Shown here in pieces: positions 1 to 8,791 of a stretch of 64,000 nucleotides of DNA. Positions within the stretch are counted from its first letter, which is position 1; each line of letters begins with the position of its first letter. The stretch comes from an uncultured Bacteroides sp. (GTDB taxonomy: Bacteria; Bacteroidota; Bacteroidia; Bacteroidales; Bacteroidaceae): contig CASENM010000027.1 in the NCBI GenBank assembly GCA_949289295.1, positions 62,001-126,000 on the forward strand, written 5' to 3'. The notes under the pieces were generated by a model that worked only from the letters and a program-made list of their open reading frames with translations, made no database searches and was not told where the DNA came from. The position numbers and the translations under genes are program-made.

Positions 1-221
1 GCAACTTTACGGATGACATCAAGGCGCTCGGCGAACATTTCAAGGACTATCAGATGATTGAACGGGTGGAAATCTTGCCCTACCATACATTGGGGGTCCA
101 CAAGTACGAAGCCATGCAAATGGAATACAAGCTGAAAGATGTAGGCCTTAATACACCCGGGCAGCTGGAAGCTGCTAAAGAACTGTTCGGACGGTACTTC
201 AAGACCGTTTTCGTCAATTGA
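1..221 (+). CDS. pflA: pyruvate formate-lyase activating enzyme, C-terminal end (partial)
   Basis: The gene enters from the left edge and is read in the frame starting at base 3, ending at the TGA at 219-221. The visible 72 residues contain the stretch ILPYHTLGVHKYEAM, which is typical of the C-terminal part of PflA, the radical SAM enzyme that installs the glycyl radical on pyruvate formate-lyase. The radical SAM cysteines and the start lie outside the window. pflB would be expected upstream. The identification rests on this short C-terminal motif, so related glycyl-radical activases are possible but less likely. Confidence 0.85.
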   Translation, partial: NFTDDIKALGEHFKDYQMIERVEILPYHTLGVHKYEAMQMEYKLKDVGLNTPGQLEAAKELFGRYFKTVFVN

Positions 222-308
222 CGGATTTTTTTTGTTCCCGTATGCAGTATTCTGCATAATCCTGCATTTATTAGTCGGAAAATGAAACGAACAAAGGTGA
301 ATGTAATT

Positions 309-521
309 ATGAAAAAAACTAAATTAGCTAAGATGTCGTGTAAACAGTCTGGCAGGCAGCAGGAAACACGGATAACTGCTTATACAGTGATTCTCAGTGT
401 CATTGTGCTGAATATCTTATGGTGGACAGGAGTACAGTTCATTTCTACGGATGCCACTAACCAAATAACGGTCAATACATCTGCTTCGCACAGCCACTAC
501 AATATCGGAGCGAGCAAATAA
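309..521 (+). CDS. small single-TM hypothetical protein
   Basis: This short ORF of about 70 residues has a basic N-terminus, one hydrophobic segment (about residues 25-42, TVILSVIVLNILWWTG) and a polar Ser/Asn/His-rich tail. An in-frame ATG at 282 would add nine residues; 309 was chosen because it gives a simple Lys-rich start (MKKTKLAK). It lies alone between pflA and a terminator-like hairpin. I do not recognise the family. The N-in or signal-anchor topology is inferred only from charge distribution, and it may not be expressed. Confidence 0.4.
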   Translation: MKKTKLAKMSCKQSGRQQETRITAYTVILSVIVLNILWWTGVQFISTDATNQITVNTSASHSHYNIGASK

Positions 522-542
522 GATATTGTGATAAATAAATGA

Positions 543-584
543 GGCTGTCTCAAATTGGAAGTCAAATCTAATTTGAGACAGTCT
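543..584. terminator. bidirectional terminator-like hairpin
   Basis: Two arms, GGCTGTCTCAAATT and AATTTGAGACAGTC, flank a 13-base loop in the gap between the small ORF on plus and hppA on minus. The position between converging genes fits a shared terminator. Confidence 0.6.
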
Positions 585-606
585 TGTCTGTTTTGTTCGG
601 AAAATA

Positions 607-2811
607 TCAGAAGAGGCTCCACGAAACGGTGAGTCCCGCCATGACGATGGCCACCATGCTCATCAGCTTGACAAGGATGTTGAGACTCGGACCGGAAGTG
701 TCCTTGAACGGGTCGCCTACGGTGTCGCCCACCACGGTGGCACGGTGCACTTCGCTTCCCTTACCTCCGAAATTGCCTTCCTCTACGTATTTCTTCGCAT
801 TGTCCCAAGCACCTCCCGCGTTTGCCATGAAGATGGCCAGCACGAATCCTGCCGACAAGCCACCGATAAGCAGTCCGATGACTCCCGGCACTCCGAAAAC
901 CAGTCCGGTGGCTACGGGGGCGATGATGGCGAGCAATGAGGGGAATACCATCTCATGCTGTGCCCCTTTCGTCGAAATCTGCACGCAGCGGGCATAGTCG
1001 GGTTCGGCCTTTCCTTCCAGAATACCCTTTATCTCACGGAACTGGCGGCGCACTTCCTCCACCATGCGTGAGGCGGCACGCCCCACCGCGTTCATGGTCA
1101 GTCCGCAGAACAGGAAAGCCATCATGCTCCCTACAAACATGCCTGAAATCACTTTCGGATTCATCAGTGTCACGTCATAGTAGATCATGAAGTCGGTGAA
1201 GCTGGCTTTGTGTATGTCCACCTCGATGCCGTTCGGAAGTTCCAGCATGGCCGTTCCGATACGGTCGAGTCCGATGCGGATTTCCTCAATGTAAGAAGCC
1301 AGCAGCGAGAGCCCTGTAAGTGCGGCTGAGCCGATGGCGAATCCTTTTCCGGTGGCGGCGGTCGTGTTGCCCAGCGAGTCAAGCGCATCGGTGCGTCTGC
1401 GCACCTCCTCGCCCATACCGCTCATCTCCGCATTTCCTCCCGCATTGTCGGCAATCGGTCCGTAAGCGTCGGTGGCGAGGGTGATGCCCAATGTGGAAAG
1501 CATGCCCACGGCCGCGATTCCGATACCGTAAAGTCCCATGCTGATGTTCGTAAAGTCAAAACCGGCCGCGAACCAATAAGAGAGGATGATGCCCACCACT
1601 ACGGCAATGACCGGAATGGTGGTCGAAATCATTCCCAGTCCGATTCCGGAAATGATGACCGTGGCCGGACCTGTCTTTCCGCTTTCCGAAAGCTTCTGTG
1701 TCGGCTTGTACGACTGGGATGTATAGTATTCGGTGGAGCGTCCGATGACGACACCCACTGCCAGTCCCACCACTACTGAAATGGAGATGTTCACCCAATT
1801 GTCGATTTCCAGCATCCACATGATCAGGAACGTGGCGAACACAATCAGAACCGAGCTGAGGTTCGTGCCGAACGAGAGGGACTTGAGCAGGTCTTTCATG
1901 TCCGCGTTTTCCTTCGTCTGTACGGCAAAGATGCCGAGAATGGACAGGATGATGCCCACGGCCGCAATCAGCATCGGCGCGATGACCGCCTTGAACTGCA
2001 TGGCGGTGTCACCCGTGCCGATGAACGCGGCGGCTCCCAATGCGGCGGTGGCCAGGATGGAACCGCAATAAGACTCATAAAGGTCGGCCCCCATTCCGGC
2101 CACATCCCCCACGTTGTCCCCCACATTGTCGGCAATTGTGGCGGGATTGCGAGGGTCATCTTCCGGAATGCCTGCCTCTACTTTTCCCACGAGGTCGGCC
2201 CCCACATCAGCCGCTTTCGTATAGATACCTCCGCCCACACGGGCGAACAGGGCCTGAGTGGACGCTCCCATTCCGAACGTCAGCATGGTGGTAGTGATGA
2301 CACAAAGTTTCGAGGTAGGGTTCAGCACATCCTCCGGGATGCACCATTCCAGAAGCAGGTACCAGAAAGAGATGTCCAGCAGTCCGAGGCCGACCACCAC
2401 CAGCCCCATCACCGCCCCGCTCCGGAAAGCGATACGCAATCCCCTGTTGAGCGATTTTCGTGCGGCGTTGGCGGTCCGTGCCGAAGCGTATGTGGCGGTT
2501 TTCATTCCCAGATAGCCGGAAAGCCCGGAGAAGAATCCTCCCGTCAGGAAAGCCACCGGCACCCAATGGTTCTGCAGGTTGAATCCGTAGGCCATGATGG
2601 CGAAAAAAATGACAAGACCGATGAATACCAGTGTCACCACCTTATATTGTTGTTTCAGATACGACATGGCCCCCGTGCGCACGTGCAGTGCGATACGTTC
2701 CATGTCCGGTGTGCCTTCGCTTTCAGTTTTCATCTGCCTGTAGAAGTACAAGGCAAGCACCAGTGCCAGCAGCGATGACACCGGCACTATCCAGAAGAGA
2801 GATGTTTCCAT
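607..2811 (-). CDS. hppA: membrane-bound ion-pumping pyrophosphatase
   Basis: This is an integral-membrane pyrophosphatase of about 734 residues, the usual family length, that couples PPi hydrolysis to Na+ and/or H+ export. The substrate-binding motif [19 protein letters not shown] lies near residues 217-235. A second conserved block, [16 protein letters not shown] (near 480), has Ala where K+-independent H+ pumps carry Lys, so a K+-dependent enzyme is predicted. Members from Bacteroides are known that move both Na+ and H+; which applies here cannot be read directly. I chose the ATG at 2811 because an upstream TTG start at 2844 would overlap a promoter -7 element (CAAAGATA, i.e. TATCTTTG on minus, 2842-2849). 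Confidence 0.95.
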   Translation of the reverse strand: METSLFWIVPVSSLLALVLALYFYRQMKTESEGTPDMERIALHVRTGAMSYLKQQYKVVTLVFIGLVIFFAIMAYGFNLQNHWVPVAFLTGGFFSGLSGYLGMKTATYASARTANAARKSLNRGLRIAFRSGAVMGLVVVGLGLLDISFWYLLLEWCIPEDVLNPTSKLCVITTTMLTFGMGASTQALFARVGGGIYTKAADVGADLVGKVEAGIPEDDPRNPATIADNVGDNVGDVAGMGADLYESYCGSILATAALGAAAFIGTGDTAMQFKAVIAPMLIAAVGIILSILGIFAVQTKENADMKDLLKSLSFGTNLSSVLIVFATFLIMWMLEIDNWVNISISVVVGLAVGVVIGRSTEYYTSQSYKPTQKLSESGKTGPATVIISGIGLGMISTTIPVIAVVVGIILSYWFAAGFDFTNISMGLYGIGIAAVGMLSTLGITLATDAYGPIADNAGGNAEMSGMGEEVRRRTDALDSLGNTTAATGKGFAIGSAALTGLSLLASYIEEIRIGLDRIGTAMLELPNGIEVDIHKASFTDFMIYYDVTLMNPKVISGMFVGSMMAFLFCGLTMNAVGRAASRMVEEVRRQFREIKGILEGKAEPDYARCVQISTKGAQHEMVFPSLLAIIAPVATGLVFGVPGVIGLLIGGLSAGFVLAIFMANAGGAWDNAKKYVEEGNFGGKGSEVHRATVVGDTVGDPFKDTSGPSLNILVKLMSMVAIVMAGLTVSWSLF

Positions 2812-2984
2812 AAGTGCTTTGATTTTAATGATTGACTTTTCCAAAGATAAGAAAACCCTCGGGAAAATTGTTTCATGTTGATTTAAAGAATGTTTAAAGA
2901 TATAGCCTGTTTTTCTGAAAATATGTGCGGAAAGGCGGCGTGCACACCTCGTTAATGATTCTTAACATAGTGGCATTTGTTTTA

Positions 2985-3021
2985 TTACGAAATATTCGTA
3001 GTTTTGCGAAAGACTCGTAAT
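2985..3021 (+). promoter_or_regulatory. promoter with palindromic operator of the BlaI-type gene
   Basis: A perfect palindrome TACGAAATATTCGTA (2986-3000) abuts a Bacteroidetes -7 element TAGTTTTG (2999-3006). A third half-site, CTCGTAAT, lies at 3014-3021, so ATTACGA and TCGTAAT also form an outer inverted repeat. The overlap with the -7 box, 15-30 bases before a BlaI-type repressor gene, suggests autorepression. BlaI/MecI sites are usually TACA-type dyads; this one is TACGA-type. Confidence 0.6.
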
Positions 3022-3035
3022 AATCTTATATACAA

Positions 3036-3401
3036 ATGGAAAAACTAACATTACAGGAAGAACAGACGATGTTGTATATATGGAAGCTGGGAGCTTGTTT
3101 TGTGAAGGATGTGGTGGAGCAATATCCTGAGCCGCGCCCCCCTTATACTACGGTGGCTTCCGTGATACAGAATCTGAAGCGGAAAGGCTATGTGGAGGCG
3201 AAACGCTTTGGCAACACCTATCAGTACACTCCGATGGTGCCGCAGAGCGAGTACAAGAAAAATTCGGTGGGCAGTCTTGTGAGAAACTATTTTGCGGATT
3301 CCTACAAGGAGATGGTTTCTTATTTTGCCAGGGAGAACAAGATATCCGCTTCCGATCTGAAGGATATCATTGATTTGATAGAAAAAGGAAAACAAGAATA
3401 A
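3036..3401 (+). CDS. BlaI/MecI/CopY family transcriptional repressor
   Basis: The protein has 121 residues, the family's usual size. The N-terminal two thirds look like a BlaI winged helix (LTLQEEQTMLYIWKLG, then PPYTTVASVIQNLKRKGYVE), followed by a helical dimer region. In this family the partner BlaR1-like protease cleaves the repressor to switch on transcription. The next gene, 12 bases downstream, encodes such a partner, so the two are very likely one operon. A dyad overlapping the promoter at 2985-3021 fits autoregulation. No beta-lactamase gene is nearby, so the signal is probably something else, for example envelope stress. Confidence 0.9.
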   Translation: MEKLTLQEEQTMLYIWKLGACFVKDVVEQYPEPRPPYTTVASVIQNLKRKGYVEAKRFGNTYQYTPMVPQSEYKKNSVGSLVRNYFADSYKEMVSYFARENKISASDLKDIIDLIEKGKQE

Positions 3402-3412
3402 ATTTTAGCTTT

Positions 3413-4702
3413 ATGATGACACCCGGACAGGTTTATTTTCTGGAGGCGAACCTCGGAATCGTGCTTTTCTACGCGTTCTATCGGCTTTTGTGTGTCCGCG
3501 ACACTTTCTTTGTGGGACGGCGTGTCGCGCTGCTGTCGTTTGTGGCGGCTTCGTTCGTGTTGCCTTTTGTCGGGATGGAATGGTCCAGTTTCAGCATGAC
3601 CGAATCGCCTGTGACGGAATATGTCACCACGTTCCTTATGCCCGAGGTGACAGTCGGAACCCGCGGTCCGTCTGCTCCTCATCCTTTGTCCGCCGGCTTC
3701 CTGCTTGCGATGCTCTACTATGCAGGTGTGGCGGTGATGGCGGTGCGCATGGGGGCAAGATGGGTCAGTGTGCTCCGTCTGCTCCGTGTCTCCCCTTCCG
3801 GAGTCATGCGAGGAAGAAGGGTGAGACTTCTGCCTGATCCGTCGGGACCGTTTTCGTTTTTCGGGTGGATATTCGTCCATCGCGGATCTGTGAAGCCGGA
3901 CGAGGAGGCGGAAGTGCTGGCACACGAGACGGCGCATGTGCGCCAGTGGCATTCGGTCGATGTGGTTCTGATGGAGCTGCTTACCGTGGTGTGCTGGTGG
4001 AATCCTTTCGCATGGCTCATGAAGCGTGAGACGCGCGAGAATCTGGAATACCTGGCCGACCGGAGTGTCATCCGGTCGGGTTTCAATCCTCGCGGTTACC
4101 AGTATCATCTTGTGGCACTGGCCTGCCAGAATGGAAAGGCCGGGCTGATCAATTCGTTTAATCTTTCCAATCTTAAAAAACGTATCATTATGATGAACAA
4201 AAGAAGAACAAATCGGACAGGGTATCTTAAATATGCGCTGTTCGCGTTTCCGGCATTCGCTCTACTCATGCTGGGAAACATGTCGTGTACGTCGGAAAAG
4301 AAGCAGGCCGACGAAAGTGTGAAGGAACAGCCGGTGTCGGTTCCGGATTCCGTGGACCAGCCTGTGGCGGTACCTCTGGTGGAAGATACCATCTATAATG
4401 TAGTGGAGGAAATGCCTCAATTCCCCGGAGGTGTGTCCAAACTGATGGAGTTCATAACGAAGAATTTGCAGTATCCGGAATCCGCGCAGGAGCAAGGTAT
4501 TCAGGGCCGTGTCATTGCACAGTATGTGGTAGAGAAAGACGGCTCGGTGAGCAACATCAGGGTGATCCGTGGAGTTTCTGAGGAGTTGGATGCAGAAGCG
4601 GTGCGCGTGTTGAAATTGATGCCGAAATGGACTCCCGGCAAGCAGAACGGGAAGCCGGTGCGTTGCAGATATACGATTCCTGTACAGTTCCGGATAAGAT
4701 AA
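3413..4702 (+). CDS. M56 (BlaR1-like) membrane peptidase with C-terminal TonB domain
   Basis: The 429-residue protein has hydrophobic segments at about residues 5-25, 35-55 and 95-115, then an M56 zinc-protease domain with H171-E-T-A-H175 and a downstream NLEYLADRSVI helix. A further TM segment (about 275-290, YALFAFPAFALLML) is followed by an exported tail whose last 95 residues form a TonB C-terminal domain (FPGGVSKLMEFITKNLQYP to the end). BlaR1 proteins normally carry a penicillin-binding sensor in that position. It should form a signalling pair with the repressor just upstream. The TonB tail may sense or contact an outer-membrane partner, which is inference; similar fusions are common in Bacteroidetes. 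Confidence 0.88.
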   Translation: MMTPGQVYFLEANLGIVLFYAFYRLLCVRDTFFVGRRVALLSFVAASFVLPFVGMEWSSFSMTESPVTEYVTTFLMPEVTVGTRGPSAPHPLSAGFLLAMLYYAGVAVMAVRMGARWVSVLRLLRVSPSGVMRGRRVRLLPDPSGPFSFFGWIFVHRGSVKPDEEAEVLAHETAHVRQWHSVDVVLMELLTVVCWWNPFAWLMKRETRENLEYLADRSVIRSGFNPRGYQYHLVALACQNGKAGLINSFNLSNLKKRIIMMNKRRTNRTGYLKYALFAFPAFALLMLGNMSCTSEKKQADESVKEQPVSVPDSVDQPVAVPLVEDTIYNVVEEMPQFPGGVSKLMEFITKNLQYPESAQEQGIQGRVIAQYVVEKDGSVSNIRVIRGVSEELDAEAVRVLKLMPKWTPGKQNGKPVRCRYTIPVQFRIR

Positions 4703-4712
4703 ATGATTCGGA

Positions 4713-4794
4713 ACACAGAGACACGGAGACACAGAGCCTTTATTTCATTGATTTATAAAGATGTTCTCTCCGTGCCTTTGTGTCTCCGTGTTTT
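4713..4794. terminator. imperfect inverted repeat between convergent genes
   Basis: A 24-base arm rich in ACACGGAGACACAGAG is mirrored by a 26-base arm containing TGTGTCTCCGTGTTTT, with a loop of about 30 bases. It sits between the peptidase gene (plus) and ygiQ (minus) and ends in TTTT, so it probably terminates the BlaI operon and perhaps ygiQ on the other strand. Confidence 0.5.
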
Positions 4795-4837
4795 ATCTCC
4801 TAATTATGACACACTTTCCTTTATATTCCGTCAGGGA

Positions 4838-6697
4838 TTATTTTCCGTAGAGCTTCGGGATCAGGTCGCTCCGGCCGATCCTTCTTAATTCATTGATGAT
4901 GGCGCGCCGTTCTTCGGGTTTGTACCAGAAGAAGAACATGCGCTGCGCCAGTTTCTCTTTCTGTGTCTTGGCGGAGAACACCGGTTCCAATGTGTAGGGA
5001 TGGATGCCTGTATACCAGGCTTCGGTGGCCACCGTCATCGGAGTGGGTGTAAAATCCTGCACCTGTTCCAGATGGAAATCCAGTCTCTTGGTGATGACCG
5101 CCAGTTCCGCCATGTCCTCTTCCGTACAGCCCGGATGACTGCTGATGAAGTAAGGGATGAGCTGCTGGCGCAGGTTCAGTTCCCGGTTCAGCTTGTCGAA
5201 AATCCGCTTGAATTCGTAGAATAGCTCAAACGAAGGTTTCCGCATCAGATAAAGCACTTTGTCGCTCGTGTGTTCCGGCGCCACTTTCAGCCGTCCGCTC
5301 ACGTGGCGCACTATCAGCTCGCGTGTGTATTCGGCCGTACTGCGGTCGGTGGCCGCATCCTTACTCTTGTGCAGCAGCAAGTCGTAGCGCACGCCGCTTC
5401 CGATGAAGCTTTTCTTGATGCCCGGCAATGCGTCTACGGCGTGGTAGATGTCGAGCAGCGGACGGTGGTCCGTGTTCAGGTTCGGACAGATTTTCGGATG
5501 GACACACGACGGACGTCTGCATTTGCGGCAAAGTGTTCCGTCCTTTCCTCCCATGCGGTACATGTTGGCCGACGGCCCTCCCAAATCACTCAGATAACCT
5601 TTGAAGTCGGGCATCCCGGTGATGGTCTTTACCTCTTTCAGGATGCTTTCCTTGCTCCGGCTGACGATGAATTTTCCCTGATGGGCAGAAATGGTGCAGA
5701 ACGCGCAACCTCCGAAACATCCGCGGTGTATGTTGACCGAGAATTTGATCATGTCGTAGGCCGGAATCCGTTTGCCCTTGTATTTCGGATGAGGCAGACG
5801 TGTATAAGGCAGGTCGAACGAGCGGTCCAGCTCTTCCTGTGTCATCGGCGGATAAGGAGGGTTCACCACCACCATCCGGTTTCCTGTATGCTGCAGGATA
5901 CGTGCAGCGGCATAGCGGTTGGATTCTTCTTCGATATGGCGGAAGTTTTGGGCTTGCTTCCTCTTGTCCTTCAGACATTCTTCGTGTGAGAACAGTGTCA
6001 GGTCGCCTTCTCCATTGGGGTTAGGGGGCAATGCCTCCGTTTCTTCCTTTCCTACGAGATAGGCCGTCTGGAGGACATCATGCGGCAAATGGCCGGCGTG
6101 TGCCTCACCGTCTTTTCCCACTGTCCCGATGAGGTGGCCGCATAAGTCCGCAATCGGTTTCTCGCCCATTCCGTAAATCAGCAGGTCCGCCTCTGATTCT
6201 GTCAGAATGGACGGACGTACCCGGTTCTCCCAATAATCGTAGTGTGTCAGACGGCGGAGAGACGCCTCGATGCCTCCCAACACAATCGGCGTGTCGGGAT
6301 ACAGTTTTCTCAGGATATTCGCATAGACAATGCTCGGATATTCCGGACGCATGTCGTGCCGTCCGTCGGGTGTATAGGCATCTTCGCTGCGCAGACGCTT
6401 GTTGGCCGTGTATTTGTTGACCATGCTGTCCATGCATCCTGCCGAGATGCCGAAGAACAGACGGGGACGTCCCAGCTTCTTGAAGTCACGCAAATCGTCG
6501 CGCCAGTTCGGCTGGGGCACAATGGCCACCCGCAGTCCCATCGCCTCCAGAGTGCGTCCGATGACCGCCGCTCCGAATGACGGATGGTCCACATACGCGT
6601 CTCCGCTGAAGAGAATGACATCCAGCCGGTCCCATCCCCTCAGCTCCACTTCTTTCTTGGTCGTAGGCAACCAGTCGGTAAGCTGATGTTCTTCCAA
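4838..6697 (-). CDS. ygiQ: YgiQ family radical SAM protein
   Basis: The 619-residue protein matches the YgiQ layout: an N-terminal cobalamin-binding-like region beginning WLPTTKKEVELRGWDRLDVIL, then a radical SAM core with the Cx3CxxC cluster motif CFGGCAFC near residues 320-330, and a Cys-rich insert (CRKCRRPSCVHPKICPN). Its reaction is not established in the family as far as I know. It is followed on the same strand by nothing in the operon, and the small conserved gene at 6704-7039 lies only six bases upstream of its ATG, so the two are probably co-transcribed. Confidence 0.92.
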   Translation of the reverse strand: MEEHQLTDWLPTTKKEVELRGWDRLDVILFSGDAYVDHPSFGAAVIGRTLEAMGLRVAIVPQPNWRDDLRDFKKLGRPRLFFGISAGCMDSMVNKYTANKRLRSEDAYTPDGRHDMRPEYPSIVYANILRKLYPDTPIVLGGIEASLRRLTHYDYWENRVRPSILTESEADLLIYGMGEKPIADLCGHLIGTVGKDGEAHAGHLPHDVLQTAYLVGKEETEALPPNPNGEGDLTLFSHEECLKDKRKQAQNFRHIEEESNRYAAARILQHTGNRMVVVNPPYPPMTQEELDRSFDLPYTRLPHPKYKGKRIPAYDMIKFSVNIHRGCFGGCAFCTISAHQGKFIVSRSKESILKEVKTITGMPDFKGYLSDLGGPSANMYRMGGKDGTLCRKCRRPSCVHPKICPNLNTDHRPLLDIYHAVDALPGIKKSFIGSGVRYDLLLHKSKDAATDRSTAEYTRELIVRHVSGRLKVAPEHTSDKVLYLMRKPSFELFYEFKRIFDKLNRELNLRQQLIPYFISSHPGCTEEDMAELAVITKRLDFHLEQVQDFTPTPMTVATEAWYTGIHPYTLEPVFSAKTQKEKLAQRMFFFWYKPEERRAIINELRRIGRSDLIPKLYGK

Positions 6698-6703
6698 TGC
6701 GTG

Positions 6704-7039
6704 TTATCCGTTAGATTCTTCCCCTTCTGCCGTTTCTTTCTCTTCTTTCTCCTTTTCCCATTTAATGTAGAGTAGGATGAGCTGATGAAGCCCGAAAGCC
6801 TTCATGTTGTTGTGATAGATCACGTCGATGCAGAGGTCGAGCAGGTCCTTGCTGTTCTCTTCCATCGAGGCGATGAGCGAGCGGACATTCAGCTTCAGCT
6901 TGTCGAGCACCGACTCGTCGATAATTCCATTGCTGTCGATAAGCTGTTGGAACAAGGAGTATTTCTCAATGGTTTCCAGATGTTTTTCCGAAATTTCCAT
7001 GCTTCGTGTTCCCGAAGGATTGGTCTGTATGGTATACAT
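6704..7039 (-). CDS. small conserved hypothetical protein, Glu/Lys-rich tail
   Basis: A protein of about 111 residues, mostly helical by composition, ending in a charged tail (KWEKEKEEKETAEGEE). The start at 7039 (MYTIQTNPSG) was preferred over an upstream in-frame ATG at 7147, because the upstream extension (MEYVHGVN...) reads through the gap and is unlike a protein. It is six bases from ygiQ and on the same strand. I do not recognise the family; no motif gives a function. Confidence 0.65.
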   Translation of the reverse strand: MYTIQTNPSGTRSMEISEKHLETIEKYSLFQQLIDSNGIIDESVLDKLKLNVRSLIASMEENSKDLLDLCIDVIYHNNMKAFGLHQLILLYIKWEKEKEEKETAEGEESNG

Positions 7040-7252
7040 GTTGCGCTTGTTTATTGGTTTATTATGGGCAAAGTTAGTCTTTTTTCTGAAAAAGCCTGTC
7101 TCTTTTTGTTTTTTTGATATGCGATTCACTCCATGCACATATTCCATGGATTGGTTCAGGCAAGTCGGTTGTTCCGCAAAGACAAGCCTTGCAATCTGTG
7201 GTGAAAACGGAAAATGCCGGCCGGATTGTCGGCTTTATTGTACCGGAATGCG

Positions 7253-7290
7253 TATCTTTGTCCGTATTCAAATACCAACAAATGGTGATT
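7253..7290 (+). promoter_or_regulatory. promoter and inverted-heptamer operator of the hemerythrin/LuxR operon
   Basis: A -7 element TATCTTTG (7253-7260) is followed ten bases later by AAATACCAACAAATGGTGATT (7270-7290; given here as one 21-base site with an AATACC arm and a GGTGATT arm). A closely related, more perfect copy stands before the lactate operon at 8680-8700. Lying just downstream of the probable transcription start, the site would suit repression or autoregulation. Confidence 0.5.
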
Positions 7291-7331
7291 GTAAACGTTG
7301 TACGGATTGTCTTATTTTGCATTGGAATATT

Positions 7332-8048
7332 ATGAAACCTTTATTTATGTGTAATAACGGAGTTCGGACTTATAAGCCCACCGACAAGATGAGCGACTTG
7401 ATTTGCGACAACTACGCGCTGTTGCAGGTGTTGAGCCGTTTCGGTGTGGCACTGGGGTTTGGTGACAAGACCGTGAAGGAAGTCTGTGAGATGAATCATG
7501 TGGATTGCGACACGTTTCTGATTGTCGTCAATTTTCTGGGTGAGGAAGGAAACCGTATCCAGGATCATCCCAAGGGACTTTCGGTTCCGGCACTGATGGA
7601 CTACCTGAAGCGTGCCCACCATTATTTTCTGGACTTTCAGCTGCCTACCATCCGCCGCAAGCTCATAGAAGCGATTGACTGCTCGAGGGAAGACGAGGTG
7701 GCTTTTCTGATCATCAAGTTTTTCGACGCGTATGTGCACGAGGTGCGCAAGCACATGGAGTATGAGAACGAGAAAGTGTTTGTGTATGCCGACAAGCTGC
7801 TGAGAGGAGAGCGGCCGGCCGGATATAATATCAGCGTGTTTGCCCGCAATCATGACCAGATCAATGCGAAACTGACAGAACTGAAGAATATCATCATCAA
7901 ATATTATCCGGGAGATGCCGACAACCGGCTGCTGAACGCTACGCTGTTCGACATTTTCAGCTGTGAGGAGGATCTGGACTCGCATAACCGGGTGGAGGAT
8001 TATTTGTTCGTGCCTGCCATTATGGAACTGGAAAAGGAGGCGAAATGA
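7332..8048 (+). CDS. hemerythrin-domain protein (RIC/ScdA-like)
   Basis: The 238-residue protein starts with a short domain (MSDLICDNYALLQVLSRFGVALGFGDKTVKEVC) resembling the N-terminal DUF1858/ScdA_N-type region of iron-sulfur repair proteins, then a hemerythrin four-helix bundle with the expected metal-ligand spacing: HHYF, HEVRKHMEYENE, HDQINAK and HNRVEDYLFVP. Such di-iron proteins bind O2 or NO, or repair damaged Fe-S clusters. Start: ATG at 7332, which follows the promoter at 7253; a longer upstream reading frame is open but crosses that promoter. Its stop overlaps the next start by four bases (ATGA), so it forms one operon with the LuxR-type regulator. Confidence 0.85.
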   Translation: MKPLFMCNNGVRTYKPTDKMSDLICDNYALLQVLSRFGVALGFGDKTVKEVCEMNHVDCDTFLIVVNFLGEEGNRIQDHPKGLSVPALMDYLKRAHHYFLDFQLPTIRRKLIEAIDCSREDEVAFLIIKFFDAYVHEVRKHMEYENEKVFVYADKLLRGERPAGYNISVFARNHDQINAKLTELKNIIIKYYPGDADNRLLNATLFDIFSCEEDLDSHNRVEDYLFVPAIMELEKEAK

Positions 8049-8653
8049 AATCGGAAGATATCATACATATAGCGGTGGCCGAGACATCGGCCATTGTGCG
8101 CGGAGGACTGGCCGCCATTTTAAGGAGGTTGGGAGATTTGAACGTGCAGCCGGTAGAAATTTCCTCGGAAGAGGGACTCCGGCATTGTATGGAGGCGCAC
8201 CGGCCGGATATATTGATCGTGAATCCGCAATTCGGGGGATGGTTCAACCTTGGCAGCTTCAAGGAGAAATATCCGCATGCGGACATGAAGTATGTCTCGC
8301 TGATATATACGGTGGTGGACTCCAGCCAGCTGAAGGAATATGACGAGTCGGTGGACCTGTTTGACGATGTGGATTCGCTGACCCGTAAGATTTCGGTGCT
8401 GATGAATGTGACCGATGATGAAGAGGGGGATGCCAATTCGCTGAGCCAGCGCGAAAAGGAGATTGTGGGCTGTGTGGTCCGCGGAATGACCAACAAGGAA
8501 ATAGCCGAGAAGCTGTTCATCTCCGTGCATACGGTCATTACCCACCGGCGGAACATCACACGCAAACTGCAGATTCATTCGGCGGCCGGACTCACGATCT
8601 ACGCCATCGTAAACAAGCTGGTGGAACTGAGTGAAGTGAAGATGAATCTGTAA
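8045..8653 (+). CDS. LuxR/NarL-type regulator with atypical receiver domain
   Basis: The 202-residue protein has a receiver-like N-terminal domain (residues 1-120) and a clear LuxR-type HTH (about 138-195: LSQREKEIVGCVVRGMTNKEIAEKLF... HTVITHRRNITRKL). In the receiver the position of the phospho-accepting Asp appears to be N60 (RPDILIVNPQF), and no matching Lys is evident, so it may be controlled without phosphorylation, perhaps by the hemerythrin protein encoded in the same operon. NarL-family HTH dimers bind inverted heptamers spaced by two bases; such a site lies just after this gene (8680-8700) and before its operon. The link is inference. Confidence 0.85.
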   Translation: MKSEDIIHIAVAETSAIVRGGLAAILRRLGDLNVQPVEISSEEGLRHCMEAHRPDILIVNPQFGGWFNLGSFKEKYPHADMKYVSLIYTVVDSSQLKEYDESVDLFDDVDSLTRKISVLMNVTDDEEGDANSLSQREKEIVGCVVRGMTNKEIAEKLFISVHTVITHRRNITRKLQIHSAAGLTIYAIVNKLVELSEVKMNL

Positions 8654-8679
8654 CGGTGCTGTTATTTGGAACGTTTCTA

Positions 8680-8729
8680 AAATACCAACAAGTAGGTATT
8701 GCCCGGATGCCTGAAACGGCTTACCTTTG
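8680..8729 (+). promoter_or_regulatory. promoter with 7-2-7 inverted heptamer site upstream of lut
   Basis: The site TACCAAC-AA-GTAGGTA (8683-8698) is an inverted heptamer pair with a two-base spacer, inside a longer dyad AATACC...GGTATT (8681-8700). About 20 bases on is a -7 element TACCTTTG (8722-8729), so the dyad overlaps the expected -33 region. It is a 17-of-21 match to the site before the hemerythrin gene. A transcript starting here would have a leader of about 220 bases before lutA. Confidence 0.55.
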
Positions 8730-8791
8730 CAGTGTTAGTCATATGATATTACGTAAACCACAAAAGTAGAAAAAGTTAGTTATTAGTTGAG

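Noticed and set aside
3320-4108. Long minus-strand ORF opposite the M56 peptidase
   Set aside because: It is the mirror of a gene with clear motifs and has a composition rich in His and Arg typical of antisense frames.
4713-4794. ACACGGAGACACAGAG repeats as a microsatellite or CRISPR-like unit
   Set aside because: They form a single imperfect inverted repeat between convergent genes, which is better explained as a terminator.
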